A stretch of 64,000 nucleotides of DNA from contig JAXMDC010000003.1 in assembly GCA_046349035.1 (NCBI GenBank), positions 730,806 through 794,805 on the forward strand. Reading direction: 5' to 3'. Positions 63,670 through 64,000 of the stretch are shown in pieces (position 1 is the stretch's first letter; every line of letters starts with the position of its first letter). The stretch is from JAXMDC01 sp046349035 (GTDB taxonomy: Bacteria; Pseudomonadota; Alphaproteobacteria; Rhizobiales; Kaistiaceae). The notes under the pieces were generated by a model. It made no database searches. It was not told the origin of the DNA and saw nothing but the letters and a program-made list of their open reading frames with translations. A program made the translations under genes and the position numbers.

Positions 63670-64000
63670 ATGCAGGATCAGCCGATCCCAGGTTTTATCG
63701 TCACGCTCCCCAACATCATCACGCTGCTGCGGCTGGTGTTGGTGCCGACGATCGTTTGGCTGATCACAATACAGAGACCGGTACTGGCGTTTTGGCTTTT
63801 CGTGATGGCGGGAGCGGGCGACGCCTTGGATGGGCATCTCGCGCGGAAGTTCGACCTGCGCTCGCGCCTCGGCGCCCTTCTCGACCCTCTAGCCGATAAG
63901 GTGCTGCTGGTTTCCCTCTACGTCGTTCTGACGATCATGTCGGAAATCCCGACTTGGCTCGCCTACCTTGTGGTCAGCCGGGACGTACTTATTGTCGGGG
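63670..64000 (+). CDS. CDP-alcohol phosphatidyltransferase family protein, N-terminal fragment
   Basis: The first 110 residues of a membrane enzyme run off the window edge. It begins QDQPIPGFIVTLPNIITLLRLVLV and has a first hydrophobic segment, then the CDP-alcohol motif GDALDGHLARKFDLRSRLGALLDPLADK split over two parts. The pattern DxxDGxxAR(8)GxxxDxxxD is complete. It could be a second PgsA, a phosphatidylserine synthase or another CDP-alcohol enzyme. The ATG at 63670 has GGAGCGG upstream. A different pgsA is at 56028. Confidence 0.85.
   Translation, partial: MQDQPIPGFIVTLPNIITLLRLVLVPTIVWLITIQRPVLAFWLFVMAGAGDALDGHLARKFDLRSRLGALLDPLADKVLLVSLYVVLTIMSEIPTWLAYLVVSRDVLIVG

Overview
This window looks like a chromosomal segment of a high-GC alphaproteobacterium, most likely Rhodospirillales-like. 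The evidence is gene order: rpsF-rpsR-DUF2232-rplI...dnaB-alr-radA-cvpA-purF, lptF-lptG-lptD-surA-pdxA-rsmA, fabD-fabG-acpP-fabF-mltG-yicC-gmk, and uvrC-pgsA-moaD. These are ordinary vertically inherited neighbourhoods with dense packing and many 1 to 8 base overlaps. I saw no rRNA, tRNA, CRISPR array, insertion sequence or phage. The organism is inferred from gene order and protein style only.

Layout. 1-3335: the end of an RTX-type secreted protein, then a type I secretion ABC transporter and its HlyD-type adaptor. 3339-6869 (minus): one very large iron-sulfur flavoprotein that joins a GltD/NfnB-like half to a PyrK/NfnA-like half. 7083-16086: ppx-rlmE, an MFS exporter, then guaB, a MAPEG-like protein, an RsmB-type methyltransferase, guaA and an ArsC-family protein; guaB and guaA supply GMP synthesis. 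16087-17435: a visibly AT-richer stretch with one membrane-protein gene. 17436-20490: panB, a YfgM-like TPR protein and der. 20494-31725 (minus): SDR, purF, cvpA, radA, alr, dnaB, cfa, rplI, DUF2232, rpsR, rpsF. 32050-38824: fatty acid synthesis (fabD, fabG, acpP, fabF), then mltG, yicC and gmk. 38816-47467 (minus): an envelope-biogenesis operon (lptF, lptG, lptD, two surA-like genes, pdxA, rsmA). 47604-54957: pepA, holC, an ABC-F ATPase, small membrane and periplasmic proteins, a beta-lactamase-fold protein with altered catalytic motifs, a YkgJ-type protein and ndk. 54959-59366 (minus): hydrolase, moaD, pgsA, uvrC and a pteridine-reductase-like SDR. 59622-64000: an outer-membrane barrel protein, a secreted unknown, rlmJ, purN, purM and the start of a CDP-alcohol phosphatidyltransferase.

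Most of the window is housekeeping. The points that stand out are: the single-chain Nfn-like flavoprotein; a periplasmic ClpP-fold/pseudo-beta-lactamase pair; two diverged tandem surA-like genes; an SDR whose catalytic serine appears to be lost through a short compensated frameshift; rpsF starting at TTG behind a roughly 180-nt leader with a good promoter; and convergent gene ends that share a CTAG stop palindrome or leave no room for terminators.
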